Shown in pieces: positions 61,907-64,000 of a DNA stretch of 64,000 nt. The stretch is from Pseudofrankia inefficax (GTDB taxonomy: Bacteria; Actinomycetota; Actinomycetes; Frankiales; Frankiaceae), in contig NC_014666.1 in NCBI RefSeq assembly GCF_000166135.1, positions 3,968,001 to 4,032,000 on the forward strand. The letters are read 5' to 3'. Made by a program: the position numbers and the translations under genes. How positions within the stretch are numbered: the first letter of the stretch is position 1; every line of letters starts with the position of its first letter. The notes beneath the pieces were generated by a model that saw only the letters and a program-made list of their open reading frames with translations, ran no database searches and was not told the origin of the DNA.

Positions 61907-62902
61907 ATGACCAGACCCTCGCCCCAGACGGAGCGGCTTCTCGACCTGTTCGAGCTGCTGGCCTCTCGACCCGACGAAAGCCTCACGCTCGCCGACATCG
62001 CTCGGTCGGTCGGCGTCAACAAAGCCACGGTTCATCCGATGGTGGTTGCCCTCGCGCAACGTGGCTGGCTTCTGCGCCACCCCCGGCGACACACCTACAG
62101 GCTGGGGCCTTCGCTCGTGGCCGCGGGCCGCGTCGCGGCGCGGGGCCACCCGGTGATCGACGCCGCGCGGCCGGTCGTCCGGGAGGTCGCCGAGAGCACG
62201 GGAATGCTGTGCCTCGCGCTCGTCGCCGGCGCGATCCCGGGCGCGCACGACGACCTCATGATCGCGGAGATCGGCCAGCCCGGTCTCGACGCCGCGGCCG
62301 GCGCGGGCGCTGACCTGCTGACGAGCGCCTACGGTGGCATCCGTCTAGGCCAGCGGATACCCATCCAGCCGCCGCTGGCCTCGGTCTGCGTCGCGTGGAC
62401 CGACGACGCCACCATCGATCGATGGCTCGCTCGGCTAGGCGCGGACCGGCCGCCGGACGCACTGGCTCGGGTGGCGCCCGGGCTCGCTGCTGTCCGCGAC
62501 CGTGGCTGGGCGCTTGAGGTCGAGAACCGGATGCGTGAGCGCCTCGGCTCGCTCGCCGCGGAACTGGACGAGGACCAGCGCAACGCAGCGCAAGCCGCCC
62601 TTCTGCGGCGCATCATCGACGACATCGGTGACCGGTTCGACCTCGGAGATGCCCTCCCAGCGACCGTCGACCCGGCCGCCCGTTATCGCGCCTCCGCGGT
62701 CAACGCTCCGGTGTTCGACGCTGAGGGCGCGGTTGTCCTCGTGCTGTGCCTACTCCTCACACCCGCCGGGCACACCGGAGTGCCGGCCCGTACCGGAGCC
62801 GAGCTGCTCACACTGGGAGACCAGGTCCGGGCCGCCGCCGACGCGCTGACAGTCGCTACTCAGGGACGCCGCCCCCACTTCGCGGGTTCTGAGCGCGTCT
62901 AG
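61907..62902 (+). CDS. IclR family transcriptional regulator
   Basis: A 331-residue IclR protein, longer than the usual 250-280. The HTH covers TERLLDLFELLASRPDESLTLADIARSVG and NKATVHPMVVALAQRGWLLR (about 8-60); the effector domain spans about 80-310 with an insert near 195-265 (VENRMRERLGSLAAELDEDQRN) that is not typical. The ATG at 61907 lacks a strong Shine-Dalgarno. It probably regulates the divergent flavin oxidoreductase/paralogue 4 unit or a decayed neighbour. Confidence 0.85.
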   Translation: MTRPSPQTERLLDLFELLASRPDESLTLADIARSVGVNKATVHPMVVALAQRGWLLRHPRRHTYRLGPSLVAAGRVAARGHPVIDAARPVVREVAESTGMLCLALVAGAIPGAHDDLMIAEIGQPGLDAAAGAGADLLTSAYGGIRLGQRIPIQPPLASVCVAWTDDATIDRWLARLGADRPPDALARVAPGLAAVRDRGWALEVENRMRERLGSLAAELDEDQRNAAQAALLRRIIDDIGDRFDLGDALPATVDPAARYRASAVNAPVFDAEGAVVLVLCLLLTPAGHTGVPARTGAELLTLGDQVRAAADALTVATQGRRPHFAGSERV

Positions 62903-62931
62903 GGGACTCCTGAGCGGTCTTCAGGAGCCCT
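62903..62931 (+). terminator. Intrinsic terminator-like hairpin after the IclR gene
   Basis: CTCCTGA (62907-62913) pairs with TCAGGAG (62921-62927) across a 7-nt loop, with GGG/CCC able to extend the stem. It begins directly after the stop codon. TCT follows but no true T tract. Confidence 0.65.
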
Positions 62932-63423
62932 CTGGACGAGGATGTCCTCAAGGTTCAGTGGTAGTAGGCGATCAGCGAGCCGCTGACGGGCGCGGCGGAT
63001 TTGTCGTGCCAGTCGCCGGGCCGTCGCCCGCGGACGCTGAGCGAGCCGGACCGCGACGCCCGCGCAGTTCCGTCCGCCGTGTCATCGCAGGTCAAGCTGC
63101 CACGTGAGGGTGTCGTGTGACCGATTCGGTCCGGCTTGGCTCGTCCGACCTGCTCACGTACGCCATCGCCACGAGCAGGACGACGCCGTGACGCCGGACC
63201 CCGGTCAGGACGCCTTGGCGATGGCGCCGCACCGCAGTGCCGGCGCGCTCCAGGTGCCGTTGGTGAGATGTGCCAGTGTCCCGCAGGGCGTGGGGGCGAC
63301 GTGACGGCGCCTCGTCGGGAGCAGTAGCGCCCCGGTAACTGGGTAGGAAACGTCGGTCTGTCTCGAGTGCTCCGGCTTGGGCGGCCGACGGAGGGTGGTG
63401 ACCATGCATCGGCGAGGTGGGCC
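62932..63423. other. 492-nt region before the last gene
   Basis: No complete gene. On the minus strand, 62955 to about 63110 encodes an open C-terminal end reading TARASRSGSLSVRGRRPGDW then SAAPVSGSLIAYYH and a stop, which has the look of a small secreted beta-rich protein but has no start codon or signal peptide in frame. The rest shows no coding signal. Confidence 0.4.
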
Positions 63424-64000
63424 ATGAGGACTCGCGATCGCTCGAAGTTGACGACCGCTTCCTGGATCGGTGCCGCGTACATCCTCGTTATCACGATCTG
63501 CGCACTCACCCTGCCTTCGCGTGTCGCCGCGATGGTCACCGGGTCCGCTTCGGCGGTTGCCTGCCTGGCCGTGGCGATCAGTCTGGGGTGGACGGGGTGG
63601 AAGGCGCGAGGGGCAGACCGCAGGTGGCGGATTCTGATCGGCGCGGCGGCCATCCCGACCGCCGTGGCGACAGGTTGGCACATTGGCTGGATTTCCGGAC
63701 ATGGGACGGCCATCCCGGCACACGTGCCCTGGGCCGCCGACGGCTTCCTGCTGATAATCGTGCTGTACCTGGCCGGCGTGCTCACGTTCCCGACCGACCC
63801 ACTCGGCGGAGAGAAGGATGCTTCCTCTCCGAGGAGGGAGGGGTTCCATTGGTACGTCATTACCGCGCTGGATAGCCTGGTGGTGGTCGGCGCCCTGTTC
63901 CTGCTCGCCTGGCTGACAATTCTGAAACCAATTGCCGAGATGCGGCATTTCGACACGGCGGGTCTCGTGTCGTCCTTGGCGTCGGTGGCGGGATACCTGC
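63424..64000 (+). CDS. Multi-pass membrane protein, N-terminal part (cut by window edge)
   Basis: An open frame from the ATG at 63424 runs off the end with 192 codons. It has about six hydrophobic segments, among them WIGAAYILVITICALTL, AVACLAVAISLGW, ILIGAAAIPTAVATGWHIGW, GFLLIIVLYLAGVL and SLVVVGALFLLAWLTIL. The wording ALDSLVVVGALFLLAW is reminiscent of the membrane sensor region of actinobacterial GGDEF/EAL proteins, but the signalling domain would lie beyond the window, so the call is tentative. Confidence 0.6.
   Translation, partial: MRTRDRSKLTTASWIGAAYILVITICALTLPSRVAAMVTGSASAVACLAVAISLGWTGWKARGADRRWRILIGAAAIPTAVATGWHIGWISGHGTAIPAHVPWAADGFLLIIVLYLAGVLTFPTDPLGGEKDASSPRREGFHWYVITALDSLVVVGALFLLAWLTILKPIAEMRHFDTAGLVSSLASVAGYL

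Noticed and set aside
1-64000. tRNA, rRNA, riboswitch or origin of replication
   Set aside because: No cloverleaf, conserved rRNA segment, known riboswitch core or DnaA-box cluster was seen by reading; a covariance-model scan would be needed to exclude small RNAs fully.

Overview
The window is about 64 kb of very GC-rich actinobacterial DNA. GTG starts are common, genes are short-spaced with ATGA or GTGA overlaps, and the gene families are typical of the group: AveC-like proteins, TIGR03084, SCO6745-type proteins, CYP157-type P450, LLM-class flavin oxidoreductases and paired acyl-CoA dehydrogenases. The overall flavour suggests Frankia/Pseudofrankia or a related genus rich in lipid and terpenoid catabolism; this is inferred from content only. 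No rRNA, tRNA, CRISPR array, replication origin or intact mobile element was seen.

Layout. (A) 1-9746, minus strand: a tightly overlapped beta-oxidation operon with three enoyl-CoA hydratase/isomerase genes, two pairs of acyl-CoA dehydrogenases, an alpha-methylacyl-CoA racemase, a thiolase and an HSD10-like SDR cut by the left edge. This set suits methyl-branched (isoprenoid or sterol side-chain-like) acyl-CoAs. (B) 10005-22013, plus strand: an IclR regulator diverging from A, then a cyclase-family hydrolase, a two-domain glyoxalase-fold protein, a Baeyer-Villiger monooxygenase, an SDR, a complete branched-chain-amino-acid-type ABC importer and another SDR. (C) 22279-24262: an AveC-like membrane protein divergent from a TetR gene, with a long palindrome between them. 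(D) 24337-34692: hydratases, SDR, flavin protein, a ribose-type ABC importer with an embedded amidohydrolase, a GntR/FadR regulator, a 50-codon ORF and an acyl-CoA ligase. The same AT-rich box lies at three of its promoters. (E) 34689-37477: IS110 debris, an HSL-type esterase, an SCO6745-family protein and a DUF167 protein. (F) 37540-47440: a hydratase and two SDRs facing a carboxylase operon (carboxyltransferase, biotin carboxylase/BCCP, TIGR03084, AtuA-like, TetR), resembling acyclic-terpene (Atu/Liu-type) catabolism, with two identical-architecture TAGTGA-N8-TCACT operators in the divergent promoter region. (G) 47640-48917: a CYP157-type P450 lacking the ExxR motif. (H) 49260-60994: four paralogous DAP-dehydrogenase/DHDPR-like oxidoreductases mixed with SDRs, TetR, panD, a MarR-ClC pair, a SnoaL-like protein and an LLM flavin oxidoreductase. 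(I) 60995-64000: a largely non-coding 0.9 kb, an IclR regulator with a clear terminator, and the start of a multi-TM protein cut by the right edge.

How it fits together: most of the window is a chain of CoA-thioester and ketone/alcohol catabolic modules, each with a local regulator (IclR, TetR, GntR, TetR, TetR, MarR, IclR) and two with their own importers. The best candidates for undescribed biology are the local regulons whose operators can be read directly from the DNA (C, D, F), the sugar-type importer joined to acyl-CoA chemistry (D), the small coupled ORF at 33050, and the expansion of DAP-dehydrogenase-like enzymes (H).
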